From NCBI GenBank assembly GCA_030549495.1, contig JAUIRK010000189.1:310001-374000 (forward strand): DNA of 64,000 nucleotides. The letters are read 5' to 3'. Source of the DNA: Nectonema munidae (taxonomy: Eukaryota > Nematomorpha > Nectonematoida > Nectonematidae). The position numbers were made by a program, and so were the translations under genes. The notes beneath the pieces are model-generated. The model saw only the letters and a list, made by a program, of their open reading frames with translations, had not been told where the DNA came from and searched no databases. This document shows positions 11,601 through 24,065 of this stretch, one piece after another (the stretch's first letter is position 1; each line of letters begins with the position of its first letter).

Positions 11601-13220
11601 ATTCGTATTATAAGTCACATTACTTTTTATTTTCAATTTCCCTATTTATATCAATTGTGGAAAATTGTTTTTTTTCCATAAAAATGTCAATTGTTATAAT
11701 TATTTAAATATAATTCTCCAATCAAAAGTTTTACATATATTTTTGTTTTTTTATATTTTTTGAGTATAGAGAAATTATTACCTATATGGATTATGTACGC
11801 GGTATTGTAATAAAATTTTACCCCTTCACTTTCGAATTGGTACTGAATAAATTGAATTTTTTATCACTTATATCTAAAATATTTTAAGAATTACTTTGAA
11901 CAAAGAATATAATTAGTTTTCATACTTTTCTTTTAATCAAATAAGCTTTATTTTTCATTGAGAAAATATGTCAAATTTTATTTGATAGCATTTGTCATCT
12001 CTTATTCAATTTTTGGCAGTAATTCTTGAATTTTGGCTGAAGATTTATTGCAGTAAACCGGTTTACACTTTCAAAAGCTCCAGAGACAACATTTTCTAAT
12101 TTCGCATCTTGATAAGTCTGATTTTCTACTTGTTCCAAAATAAATCATATTTTAAATAGATTTTTAAATATTTTATTATTTACTAATAGATTTTGGTTGG
12201 AATTAATATGGAGACATATGTCCTAAGTCTCAAAAAAGATGGAAATTTTTGAACATGTTTTTTAGTGAAAAGTAAAGTTTTTTTCTATAATCTCACGTGT
12301 TAAAATATAAAAACTAATTATATTCTTTGATTTAATTAGATCTTAACCGATAAAAAATCTGCATTTTAAAAATATTATTATTGCTCCTTTGAATTTGCTT
12401 CGTACAAATTTGAAGTTCAAAAAATATAATACAGTATATTGTCTTTTTTAAGAATTATTTAAATATCAGTGTTAAGCATAGCCTCTATTGATACAACCAC
12501 CATGCCCGAATTTTGCATTCTATTGCCCAAAATCGCGGTGCAATAAATTTGTTTCATTAATGAATTTCTTAAAAATTAGCGTTTCTCATAAAAAAAAATT
12601 TCCGATTATATTTATTTTAAACCTTAATTTTATATGATTTTTTTTCGAAGGATGTAATAAAAAAAGCATCTTCCCGCCTAGTGAGCTTTTTTAATTGAGT
12701 TATGTTACCGATTTTTTAATTAACAACTTTGTTTTTCTAATTAATTAAAAGTTCGTCTTTCTTAATCCTTTCAAGCCCAAAGGCGCCGGTACTATAAGAG
12801 CTTTTCGCCGAGAAGACAAAACGGCACCCCTTTTGTCGAACTATTTGCAGAAATGTTTTATACTTGATCGAAGTCAAGAGCTTGTAGTATTGAAGGCACA
12901 CATATATTTAGACAACCTTCTTTTTTTAGTTATATAAAAACTAATTTAAAAGGTTACACAAGTAGTTTTCGAAGACGTCCTCTCTGTAACTTTGACTCTT
13001 TGAAAGGCATATTATTTAAGACTAATTCTCTGCTTTTATTTTCAATGGCAATTTATATATTTAAACCTGGTGATTTTAATTTCTTAATACTTGCGCGTGT
13101 CACTGTTAATTTTAGATAAAAATCGTCAGCTTTATAAAAACTGGTTGAACGATTATTTTTTAAAACGTGAGAGGGATGATTTTATTTTACTGACCAAGGG
13201 TGTCGCATCGGGCCTAAAGG
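11601..13220. other. AT-rich intergenic DNA, nothing recognised
   Basis: No long reading frame and no repeat shared with the rest of the window was noticed. A short GC-richer patch lies near 12775-12835. Confidence 0.5.
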
Positions 13221-13620
13221 TTATTGATTATTATTGATGAATGTGGAGGCTGAGAAAAAGGGGAATGCATCTGCGCTAATTCCTTTATTCACAAATACAT
13301 AAGCGAATAAAAGGGCTTGGGGTAGAGATGATTGGCAGGATGCTGAAGGTAGGAGTGATGAGTGGAGAGTGAGGACAAGAGGTGGTGATGATGCATCGAA
13401 GACAAACTCTGCTGCAGCCATTGCCAGTCTTGAGAGGGAACTGGTTGCACCTTCGCTCCCCTTCTCGCTTCGAAGAAGGCCTCTTCCACAGTTTCGGCGC
13501 AAACTGCTTCTCCTCTTTGAGCTGTGACGCTTGATTTAAGTCCTCTCTCTGCCTCTCTGTCTTCTTGGAAGCGGTGAAGGCAGGCGCTGTCTTCTATGCC
13601 TGAAATCAGTGCGTATGCAA
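13221..13620. promoter_or_regulatory. GC-richer island, possible promoter or 5' non-coding exon
   Basis: About 400 bases near 50 % G+C stand out from the AT-rich surroundings. They hold CTCTCTGCCTCTCTGTC and GAGTGGAGAGTGAGGACAAG runs (GA/CT-rich, as in arthropod core promoters) and open frames on the - strand (13221-13502, 13289-13489) without a recognisable domain. A CA/TG microsatellite follows at once. A 5' UTR or promoter region is plausible. No TATA or start codon can be assigned. Confidence 0.3.
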
Positions 13621-13691
13621 AATTAAATAAGCACCTTTTGTGATTACCATTTTAATATGGCACATAAATTAAGAGGTGTAGGTGTACGCTT

Positions 13692-13714
13692 GTGTGTGTG
13701 TGTGTGTGTGTGTG
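13692..13714. repeat. (TG)n microsatellite
   Basis: A run of about eleven TG units, seen directly. Confidence 0.9.
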
Positions 13715-13739
13715 GGAGTACAAGAAGATAATATTAGTA

Positions 13740-14826
13740 GTAACAATAAAATAATGATATTAATATGGCTGTATACTTCAAACAACAACATCATAAAGAA
13801 CAATTAAAAGGAGTAAGAAAAAGCACGCCATTTTTAGTTGACAACAAATATGTCAATAAAATATAAAATTTTTGAAAAGAATCATAAAATAGCAATCACA
13901 CAATGATCACAAACACAATAAATGCAAATGATGTATTTATATCTACATATGCAAGAGATTCGCAATCCATAAATTTTATATTTTCTTTTCTCTCTTTTTG
14001 TGGCATATTAAACCTGTAATACAAATTTCGCGCAAGGAAAAACAATTAAAAATCCACTTAATAAAATGTTAAACTCATCATCACGAAGTCTCTTTCAAAT
14101 TTTGTTTTTTTGCATAAACTTAGGATATCATCTACTCTTGGTAGGCCGAAATGTTAAATACTTTGGTGCTCTCAATATTACGGCAAGCTCAAAGACTTTT
14201 GAATCTACAAATTTGGGAAATTGCAAGATTTTTCAGACTAGTGGTCTGCAAATCGGGGTAAAGGACTTATACACAAGTAATACGATATGGATAAACCTAA
14301 ATAATGCCCAGCACAAAAATATCTTGGCCAGGTGGCTAATTTAACTCTATAAAAGATCATTTAAATTGAATCTACAGTGAGAAATGCATTTTCCTTATAT
14401 AATTTTAACTGTGAAAATGGAAAAATATTTGAAATATATGGGTGTAGTCATTTTTCATCAATTGGGTAGTTCTCAGAACTAAAAAATGGGCATCTTAATT
14501 TTAATAAATAAATTTGACGAATCAGTATCTATGAAATTCATTTTATATAAATTTTAATATTGATGATATATCATTTTCCCATTGTCCATCGTTGAAAAAT
14601 CGGCTTTTTGGTAATGGCATTCTGTGAATATTGAGTTAAGGCTCAGATTTTTAGATTTGCACAACACAAACATTTTCATATAAAAGAAACCGTACTGATG
14701 TTAATATGTATTTCAAATGTCAGTCAAGCTTCATAAAAATAGCACCAAATTCCACTTAGAAATATTTAAGTCAAATTTTGAAATGTCCATTTCGCGCATT
14801 TCAACAAATTTTTAGACTGTTCACGT
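13740..14826. other. AT-rich intergenic DNA with one unrecognised reading frame
   Basis: A + frame at 14066-14344 (92 codons) includes SSKTFESTNLGNCKIFQTSG, a mixed composition, but no domain is recognised. The rest shows nothing. Confidence 0.4.
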
Positions 14827-15110
14827 AAAGTCGGTATAAAATGCCTCATGTATTTCCAATCGCTGACGAAAGCCGACTTTCACTGATGGTAAACACTTTC
14901 AGTGATTCTTAGCCGAAGTAGCGATTGGAGGGGTGGTCTTCAGCACTCCTTCTCTACGCCTTTGAAAATACGCAAGAAGCGAATATGGGATCGTACAAAA
15001 CACAACCAAAGACAGTATAGAAGGTCTTCATATTATATAGCAGTTGTTTCTGTGTACTTCCAGGGGTCGATGAGAGCTTTCAAATAATCAGTGAGAGAGA
15101 GAGAGACCAG
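14827..15110 (+). promoter_or_regulatory. TATA-containing island with nested inverted repeats
   Basis: TATAAAA at 14835-14841 sits about 20-25 bases before a structured stretch. CCAATCGCT (14856-14864) is complementary to AGCGATTGG (14920-14928), with an inner pair TCACTGA (14880-14886) and TCAGTGA (14899-14905). A competing pair AAAGTCGG (14827-14834) / CCGACTTT (14873-14880) overlaps. Downstream the DNA is GC-richer and ends in a GA repeat after ATCAGTGAGAGAG (about 15089), an arthropod-like initiator plus GAGA context. This could be a pol II promoter with a structured leader, a small RNA gene or a degenerate inverted-repeat element. Function is inferred only. Confidence 0.3.
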
Positions 15111-18100
15111 AGTTTTGATGACTGACTGAAGCAAAGCACTCAAAAAATAATATATATATATGTGTGTGTAATATGTTGATCTTTGTAGTGAAATGCACTA
15201 TAATATACTTTTCACTACAGAACAATACAATACTTATGAACTTATCATTAAAACCTATTATTTTTCCTGATGACATATTTTACAAAAAATATTATATTGA
15301 TTGTATCAGTTTGTTCAAAGTATTACAATTATTGTATGGTCTTAAAAATCTTGGCTCTTTCAAAATGTAATAACTCAATAAATTTTTAAAAAACATCTGA
15401 AAAACTTGGCTGTGTTTTATTCTGTTATGTTATATAAACGGCAAAACAAATATTCAAGTTTTAAGCACTCTCTCTTTGCAATAAATATGGAATCAAGTTA
15501 GTCACCTGTTTGATTCATTTTATGCATTTAGTTGGAGAAAGTTCCTTCAATAGTCAATTTAAATTCATTATGGAATTCATTTTTGCATAGTGATGATACA
15601 GTCTTATTATTTATTCATAAATGGGAAGTTATCCAAAACGATAGGTGTCATCAAAAGTTTGCTCAACAAATTAAATGTAAGCCAACTCTATTTAACCAAT
15701 CAAATTAACAAATGTAAATGATTGAATGGAAGAAAAGGTTAATTTTTGCGGCATTTATGCATTAGTAATTATAACGATTCTTCTTTACAAATGAAGTAAA
15801 AAGGAATTTTAAAATATTCTCTTTCAAGGCCAAAAGTTTTGCAAAACAAAAGAAAATTTTTATTTATGAATCTTTAAAAATATTAAATTACATAATTTTG
15901 TCGAAATTTTTTAAACTTTTTGAATTAACAATATTTCGTTCTGAAAATATTTAAATCATTGGTTTTGAATGGAAAACAAGTTTTTAATAATTATTATCTG
16001 AGCATTATATTGTAAAATTAAAACAATTAAATATTCCAGATTTATTTTAACACAATTGCATATTTGTTCGTGTGAATTGAATTTTGGCTGATATAACTAA
16101 ATCTGTTTTTCAAAGGAAGTTGAACAAGAAGAAAATAGTGATTAAAATTAGTAATTGGGATATAAAAAATTTTTTTGGGGCAGTCATTTATGTATGATCC
16201 CATATTTTTATAAAAGACACCAGAATATAGACATTAGAATGTTAAAATAGCAACTAAACTCATATGATCACCTCTTATCCCCTTTCAAAAGTTAGCTGAT
16301 CTATAGAAACTTAAATAAGGTTGTAAAATGATGCCAACTGTCTAAAGCTTCATTGAGATTAATGAACTCTTTGATTTTCATCTGTTATAACTCTTCCTTG
16401 AAAAAGGAAGCAGAAAAATAGAATCTAAAATCTTCGTCCTCAAAATGTTAATAAGTTTGAAGCAAGTGATAAAATATATTGGAGCTTCCATCTGCTCCAT
16501 GGGCAGAACGCATATTTATTATTGATAATGTAAACCGTGTAATTTCGGTTGTATGACTGAATAATTTCAGCCGTTATAATGACGAAAATTTGCGAACTGT
16601 GGCAAAATGTCGACAAAAAATTTGGAAAAATCTGTTACTCTTTTAACTCATTCATTAAACGTAAATAGAATATGCTTTAAAATGGATCATTCTAAAAAGT
16701 GTTTCTTCCAATCATAAACAAAAATAATTTGCCAGAGAGAAGAAACGCACATTCTTTATTTATAAAAAACTTGGTATTTGAGTGAAAAATCAGGTAAAAG
16801 ACATTTAATGTTCAAAAGCTTTTTATAAACCAAGGATAGGAAGTATATTCCAAGGAATGAAAATCGTCCACCCTTAAATATATAAAATTCCATTGAAATA
16901 TACAAGCGAATTGTTTTGAAAATTCAGGACTTCAAAGGGTTGAAAAAACTTTGAATATGTTACTCCAATATGAAAATTGGAGAATAGGCGGTGGAGGAAT
17001 TAAAGGCTTTAGGACATTTTTGCGAGAAGCTGCCATTCGAATTTTGCGAGCTTAGCTAACTTCTTGCTAGATGCAATCCAAAAACACAAACTATACCAAT
17101 TTTAGTATGTCTATACATTTTGGTTACGTAATTGGATGCAATTAAAAGATGTTGGTAAAGTTTTGCATGCTGACAAATGCATCACTGAACTTCTAAAACA
17201 ATTTTTTTACTTTTTAATACTCATTTTGTATAAAATAAGAAATAAATAGTCATAACATATGCTTTTCTTCTTTTAGATTCAATAATATTTACAATTTTGG
17301 TATTTTTGTTTTAGTGAAGAAAAACTTTGCTTCATTTTGTTATAAAAGTAATGGTAAAACTTTGAAACCAAGGAATTGAACAAATCACTAAATAATTCAG
17401 GAAATTTATGAAATAACTGTTTCACTTGGTTAAATTCACCATGATAAAATGAAGTAACCTGTTGCTGTTGAGACCAATCACTGGAAATAGGGTTTCTGCT
17501 TTCTCAAGGAATGGAATAAAAGCTTTAGTGAAAGAAACAAATATATTCATAGTCAGGATAATTGAAAGGAAATAAGCGAAATTCAAGATATCTTCACAAC
17601 AAAGGCTAGTCAAAATATTCACTAAAATGAATAATCACTCCCAATATCGTTTTTAGAATGTCTCCAATTATTATTATCCATTAAAAAACTTCATTTATAA
17701 ATAGTAATAATCTAAGCATTGGTATTTCTTGACACGTCAATACTCACATTTGATAACTTAAATCGATAAAATATACATGAAATTGAGTGTGAGACCAGCA
17801 GTTTTTACTTTCACCAAAATTCAACCCCAAAATCAAAATGTCGAGTTAAGAATGATGCTGGAAGCAAACGCTTTGAAATGTATTCTATAAGAAAATATTC
17901 TCTGTGTTTGATTTTGATATATAAATAAATAGGCAGACATTTGTGTAAAATTATTTTGTTCAATTTATAAATTTGTGTGTTATTTTAGTGATTTTGTTAT
18001 CATCAAGAACTTAATGACTTCAAATTCATAGTACTTCCCTTAGATTTTAAGTATCCTGCATTTTCCTTTCATGAGATTATCCAACTTTAGACAATCCATA

Positions 18101-19424
18101 CGGTAAAAAATTGCAATGCTAATGTTCAAAAAATCATTCTCTTAGAAAAGTTGAATTGTTTTGGAAAAATGAATTCATTTCTCAATACAGATTGAAGTGC
18201 ACTTATCCTGACTCTTTTTCTTGTAATAGACACCGAACGGATTCGTTATAGTTTTCTTTCTCTGTCATTTGCTTGTTAATTGTTATCTTGTATATTTGTA
18301 GATATGCTATTTTTGTTGTTTTTTCACTTTATTTTAGTTGTAATTAATATAATATTTTGATATCTGTACATATATTGTGTAATTACTGGAATCTCACCCT
18401 CTTTGCTCTTATTTCTTCTATATATCATGTTTCCTTTCGTCCTAAGCACATGCTTTCATGGTTAATCATACACGCTTTATTGCTGCATGTCTCTTTTTTT
18501 GTAATTGTTTGTGATGTTTTCGTTTTTTTCCTCATATTACATGTCTCTTTGTTTTGTTTGCGAAAGAAACTCTTCTTCTTCTTTAAAAAATGTCGTTTGG
18601 AAAAAAATATTTTGAAAAAGTTAAACTTTTTCTCTTTCTTGGTCCCTGTAACGACTTCTCTAACAAAAAGACATCACCAGACAGAAATTTTAACATTCAA
18701 ATTTGGGATCATTAGAAATTTTATTGCAGTAAACTTTATTAAAAAAAGCCATAATGGTTAAACAAATGTTTTCCCATTTTGTTTATGTCTTTCTTTTATA
18801 TATTATACATCATAAGATATACAGAGGTAAATTACATTAAACATCTGACTAAAATTATGGCGAGGGGTGTCACATCTTCACACTTCTGTCGTTTTGGGAG
18901 ATAATGTATAACATAATGTCCAACCTCTTGAAGTTTTAAAAGATCCAAGAAATCAAGATTTGATCAAGTAATTTTAATAGCACTCCAATGTATTGACTTT
19001 ACAAATTATGGAAAGTTAGTTGTATGCAAAATGAGTACTCGCTGAAAAAGTTGGTGAAAAGCATCGCTAAAGTAGACTCCACGATGAACTTGATAAAAAT
19101 GGAAACCCTTTGCATCTATTTTTAGCTTGTTAGTTGTTGCCATTCATGTTATGTCCGTCCATCCTCAATGCCAATTTGTAGTAGATATAGATAAAAATGA
19201 GAAAACTTTATCTAGCTTTACAGTTTACAGTGTTCATTAGGGGCCCGTTTCTTGGTAAATAATCGTTTGCTTATTTTTTCAATGAGTTTTAGATAACTTA
19301 ACCAGGCCATTTTTATGTTTTGGAGCACATAATTGCGTGGCATTGCGCCTGAAACTGTTACCAAAGCGGAAGAGGGTTATGCGAGAACTTTTGAGGAAGG
19401 GTATTGTAATTGACCCATTTTAAA
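15111..19424. other. AT-rich intergenic DNA, nothing recognised
   Basis: Apart from a short TATA/TGTG microsatellite near 15150-15170 I see no repeat or gene. The frame at 18357-18761 (134 codons, very rich in Phe, Leu and Ile) looks like a by-product of T-rich sequence. Confidence 0.45.
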
Positions 19425-19515
19425 AATGAAAAAAAAAAATTTCTCATAAAAAATTTTTTTTTAAAAAAAAGAAAAAAATTTTTTTTTTTTTTAAAAAAAA
19501 AAAATAAAAAATTTG
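19425..19515. repeat. A/T homopolymer tract
   Basis: Alternating long runs of A and T with little else. It may be genuine low complexity or a poorly resolved consensus. Confidence 0.7.
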
Positions 19516-19660
19516 GGGGAGTACGACATAGGATGAACAGTCGCTACATTTTATAATTTGAGTGCAATCTTGTCATGTATATATGTGTAGCTAACGTTGA
19601 AATAATTTATGTTATCATGTTTTTAGTAAAATAAACGAACTACTTCACCGTAATACTTTG

Positions 19661-19794
19661 GGGAGCGTGAGTAAGTTTGGTTAGGTACTGGGTTTCGATA
19701 ACTCAAGGTCTTAGGTCCGATCCCGCATCAAGCCTACTTTCTCATAGTTCGATACAAGCGGCGCAAATTGTGCTTTCTCGATGAAAACACCCCA
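19661..19794 (+). repeat. tRNA-derived SINE, copy 2
   Basis: It starts GGGAGCGTGAGTAAGTTTGG and continues with the variant B-box GGTCCGATCCC, GATACAAGCGGCGC, TTCTCGATGAAAACACCCCAC. It is collinear with copy 1 at 11450 and copy 4 at 37466. The body lacks the GGTACCTTTACC tail. Confidence 0.75.
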
Positions 19795-20556
19795 CAAAAA
19801 AATGATATTCCTTTCGATTGATTTTAAATAGATTTTTACTTTAGATAAATTTACAATAGGCAACAATTGTGAACTTTTGCTTTTTTCCTGAAAAAATCAT
19901 TTTATTGCGACAACTATCTTCACGCACCACAAATATCAATTCGTATTTTAATTAAGCCACTTATGAAAATTAAAAAAACTAGTTTTGTTCATTGGCTCTT
20001 CCCAAGATATTTCGCTCCTACTTCAAATTTACCGAACATATTTGGTTCTCTTTGAAGCCGCTTCCTTGATAAAGAAAGTTCTCTTGTAAGTGAAAATTGA
20101 ACCAAATATAATTTCTCAGAATTTTTTGTAGAAGCGTTAAGTCATAATTAGAAAAAGAAGCTCTCAACAAATACAAGAAATTTTTCACCCTTTTTATAAT
20201 TCCTTCTCTTTAGAATTCAGATACCGTTTTAGCACCATATTATCCATTGTGAATATTATTTCTCATTTTTGATAAATACAATCATTTTTACCTGATAGCA
20301 AAGGCTTCCATTTTGATACGATGCCTTTCAATTTCATCATTTCTATAAATCAATTATTTTACTGATTCAAATAACATTTAGGATCCTGTTCAAGATACAA
20401 TGGTCTATTTGCTGATTTTTGATTTTGTATACATTAAATTTTCCTTGTATAATAAATATTTATTTTTTCTGAAGACAAGATTTTACACATTTTATGTCGA
20501 TAATTTTAAATACTCTTGTGATAACGTCCAAAATGAAAGCAACTTTAGCAATGAAT

Positions 20557-21637
20557 GAAAGTAGAACTATTAATGTACTATACTTAGATTTCCAAAAAGC
20601 CTTAAAAGACTTACTCTAAAGCTGGAATCTTTTGGAATTGTTGGTAATCTTTTATCCTGGCTTAAAGACTATATTTTCAATAGAAAACAAATAGAATCAC
20701 ATCAAGTAGTGCTGAAACTGTTAATGGAATACCACAAGGTTCCGAATTAGAACCATTGTTTTTTACCATTTTTATCAATGACGTTACATGTGACTTAACT
20801 TCCTACGTAAAAGTTTTTGCAGATGACACAAAGTTATTTAATTATTCCGATAAAAGTTGAAATGTATCGTTACAGAATGATTTGTATTGCTTGTATCAAT
20901 GGTCTATTGAGTGGGATCTGAGTTTTAATTTAAGCAAGTGCCAGCATCTTCAAATTGGAAAAGGTAATAGTGATGCGTTCTTTTTAGGTGGTGTGGCTTT
21001 GTCTAAACTTCAAAAACAGAATGCCCTAGTATTGATAATTAACTCAAAGTTTAATTTCAATCTACATGTTTCGATTCTTGTGAAAAAGGCATATTCTACG
21101 ATATATATGTTGAAAAACACCTTCGTAATATCAAAAAATGGAGTTGCTATCTACCTTTTCAAGTCCTTGGTAAGACCAATCCTCGAATACGCAAACGTGA
21201 TTTATGGCAGTTATTTTGCTAGTAATGTTGAGAAGATTGAAAAAGTTGAAAAATACTTTACTAATAGAGTACCTGGAATGTGAAATATTTCCTACTCTGA
21301 AAGAATGAAAATCTTAAACTTACCTTCACTTCACTACAGAATAAAAAGAAATGAAATGATCACCATTTTCAACATTACAAAGAATAATATGATAATGAAA
21401 GTAGATGTTTTGCCCGAGTTTTCTGCAAGAATTTCTCGATCGCATTGTTAGAAGTTTAAATGTGAAGGTTTTCAAAACATCTATCGTCAAACTTATTTAA
21501 CACAAAGAGCCTTTGATGATTGGAATTCCTTGCCGGGTGAAGTGGTTAATCATCTTAAAGTCAACGATTTTAAAAACAAACTTGATTCATTTTGGCAGTC
21601 TAGAATATTATATTTATTATTTAATAGTATCAAGTAG
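20557..21637 (+). pseudogene. Non-LTR retrotransposon (LINE) reverse transcriptase, 5'-truncated
   Basis: This is the C-terminal part of a LINE reverse transcriptase of the Jockey/CR1-like kind. In order: YLDFQKAL (first catalytic Asp region), LESFGIVGNLLSWLKDY, SGxPQG-like NGIPQGSELEPLFFTIFIND, FADDTKLF (catalytic Asp pair, about 20815-20832), FNLSKCQHLQIGK, RPILEYANVIYG, YSERMKILNLPSLHYRI and the C-terminal AFDDWNSLPGEVVNHLKVND block. The endonuclease and first ORF are missing, as in typical 5' truncation. Stops interrupt it after TDKS-like DKS (about 20860), after RVPGM (21283) and near SHC (about 21448), and the 5' part is frameshifted near 20600. It is dead. Confidence 0.85.
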
Positions 21638-22404
21638 CAAATTTTACAGGCATTGACCTCTATTTTGCTTAAACAAATATGCTATCTCAAAATGGTAGAG
21701 AAATATATTTTCTATTTTTAAGATTTTCGCTGGCCTGCTGCTCTCTCATCGACCTTTTGGAAACTTTTGTCAACCTCTATATGTGTCCACAGAAATCGCT
21801 TTGTGAAGGCCTAATATGCACCATTATTTTAAAGCTATGTCGTGAAAAAATCATCCCTTGTAAATAAATTCATTACTGCAATCATATTGTTGCTTGACTT
21901 TTGTAGGGAAAGATCACATTTTTCAAATTGATGGTGAGTCAAATAAAAAGAAAGAAATAACAAATATCAGAGTTTATAGGAAAGGAAGGGATTAGCTCCA
22001 ATTGTTACAATATCATTTCCATTGTGAGCAAATCACGATGAACTTATTCTTTGTATGACGTATTCTTTATAATGGGTCTAGTTTGGAGAAGCAATTTCCG
22101 ATCTCAAAAATTATTCAAGTATATACTTTATATCTTCTTTGATTGAAGGATTCAAATAATCAAGTGAGTCCTGGAAATACAATTAGAGAAAATTTGTTCA
22201 TGGATTTGAAGTGGAACGCATACTCGAAATCATGATTGCGATGCTTCTCCCTTGCGATTGATATGAACGGGGATTTTTGTAAATAAATACGAATCAAAAA
22301 GGAGTAGAGGAATTTTATTTGAAAAAACACAAAATTTGACTTCGTTATTTTTTTCTATATTTCCCTCGCAATCCTACACAACACCTTTATTATTTTTGTC
22401 AATC
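21638..22404. other. Possible LINE 3' tail, then AT-rich DNA
   Basis: The LINE 3' untranslated region should start here, but no tail repeat or target-site duplication was identified. Nothing else is recognised. Confidence 0.4.
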
Positions 22405-22575
22405 TTTCAAAAAAATTTTTTTTTTTTAAAAAAAATTTTTTTGTGTTTTCTTCCATGCGCAAGGGGAGGGGGGTGAAATTTTTTTTGGGAGTTTTTTTTT
22501 TTTATTTATTTTTTTTTTTTTTTTTTTTTTTTAAATAAAAAGAAATTTATAAATTTTTTTTTTTGTTGAAAAGGT
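22405..22575. repeat. Homopolymer-rich A/T tract with a G-rich insert
   Basis: Long T and A runs surround GGGGAGGGGGGTG (about 22462-22474). The pattern is noise-like and unlike the neighbouring DNA. Confidence 0.65.
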
Positions 22576-23820
22576 TTTTTCCTTCAAACAAGAACTTTTA
22601 TAGGTAGTATAAGGATTGCTTTAAAGTTTTTTTAAGAAATTGAGAATTTTGGTGAAGATAAAGCACTTTTATAAATATTGAAAAATGTAATAAAGGTATA
22701 TCAGGGGGGATGTGGGAAAAAGTGACCTTCAAGTAAAAGTGTCAAGTAGCTAAGATTTTAGTGCTTTTAATGACACACTGAAAATTTCAGTGTGTTTTAT
22801 CAACATTACAATTATTATAAGATTTAAGGTGATCTAAGGATATTAAAAAAATTAAATCTGATAATGGGTTTTCTTGAAGTGTATATATACTACCTCTATT
22901 ATGCAGGACCAATATATTAAGCAATACACTTTTTTCTGCATTTTTCAGTAATGCATATTTTAATTTTCAAAAATGAACACAAATATTCCATTATGCAAAA
23001 GGCATCAAGTCAACGATAAAGTATACTCAAGAGAATGGAAAAAAAAGTTTCTTTCTCTATAAACGAACACAATTATCAAGTTCTAAAAATTAGAAAGATG
23101 TCACAATGGTTAGAGATTGCGTACTCTATTTGGCTCATCCGATTTACGCTCAAGAGTTTTCTGTTAGATTAGGGTAAAACAGGCATCGATTTCTTTAACG
23201 AAAGGGGTGTAAGAAGGTGCGCATGCGCTTATACATCTATCAAAACACAACCCCCAAAGCTAATCCTTTAGATTCTCGCCCGGTGTAAATTAATTGCACC
23301 TCAAAATTTAGCGTTTTGTTTAGCCGCGGAAAATAACATAAATCCATATATGATACACAAAAAAATGAATTAGTAAAATGGGGAACTCCATTCTCCCGTT
23401 TGAATTTTGAGTTGCTTTTATTGATATCCTGTCGTGTGTGATATGATACGTCATAGGCGTGTATTTACTATCATTACATTTTGCACAATGCAATTAATTA
23501 TAAATACAAATTCGCCGAACTTTGGATTTAATAATACAAGTACGTACATACAACTACACCAAATTTGTACTTAATTATACAAATACAAATGTATATGATT
23601 CAAGCCTCATTACAATCCTATATAGTTGTCGGGAACTTCTCAAAAAATTGGACAGATTTGTTGACAGCGTATACCTCTATCTTAGACAACTAAATATTTA
23701 TAGTAATGTTTAATTTGGTTAAAATTTCTATTATGTCCGGCTTAATTCATCGTTCTGTTAAACTTTTATATTTTCACTTATTAAAAATTTGATTTAAAAT
23801 TTTTCATATTTCTTTACCGG
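22576..23820. other. Intergenic DNA, nothing recognised
   Basis: AT-rich, with a slightly GC-richer patch at 23100-23350. The open frame at 23522-23713 is unrecognised. Confidence 0.4.
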
Positions 23821-23831
23821 GTCGCGTTAGG

Positions 23832-24015
23832 CTAAAGGGCAATGACGTTATCTAGTGGACCAGATCGGATTGGACTACAGAAATTAAGCATCGAACTTAA
23901 GAAGAAGAAGATGAAGATCTTTCTTTCTTCAACGAACTGAATCACTGGGACCGGTTTTAACCGATGATGAATCAGACCGTGAACAGATCTATACACCGAC
24001 GGAAACATATGCAAA
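23832..24015 (+). other. Short exon-like stretch of unknown origin
   Basis: GC-richer than its flanks. A + frame from ATG at 23844 reads MTLSSGPDRIGLQKLSIELK then a Lys run and TGA; a neighbouring frame then reads EDEDLSFFNELNHWDRF before a stop. This looks like a fragment of decayed coding sequence crossing a frameshift. The - strand frame (24014-23832) is also open. It lies just 3' of the FoxB-like gene. No family is recognised. Confidence 0.25.
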
Positions 24016-24065
24016 AACGTATAGCAATTCCATGAAGCACATAAATAATTAAATAATATAAAAAA

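Noticed and set aside
13221-13502. 93-codon - strand open frame as a gene
   Set aside because: Rich in Ser, Leu and Ala with no domain, and a second frame (13289-13489) is open in parallel. It is more likely a result of higher GC content.
18357-18761. 134-codon + strand open frame, hydrophobic
   Set aside because: Composition (Phe, Leu, Ile, Val) follows from T-rich DNA, no domain is recognisable, and there are no flanking splice or start signals to support it.
23100-23160. tRNA-like stretch (ACAATGGTTAGAGATTGCG)
   Set aside because: An A-box-like string is present, but no B-box or cloverleaf can be formed nearby.
23870-23910. 5S rRNA-like string (CAGAAATTAAGCATCGAAC)
   Set aside because: It resembles the 5S GAAGTTAAGCA segment over only about 15 bases. 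The surrounding 5S sequence is missing, so a 5S gene or 5S-derived SINE is not supported.
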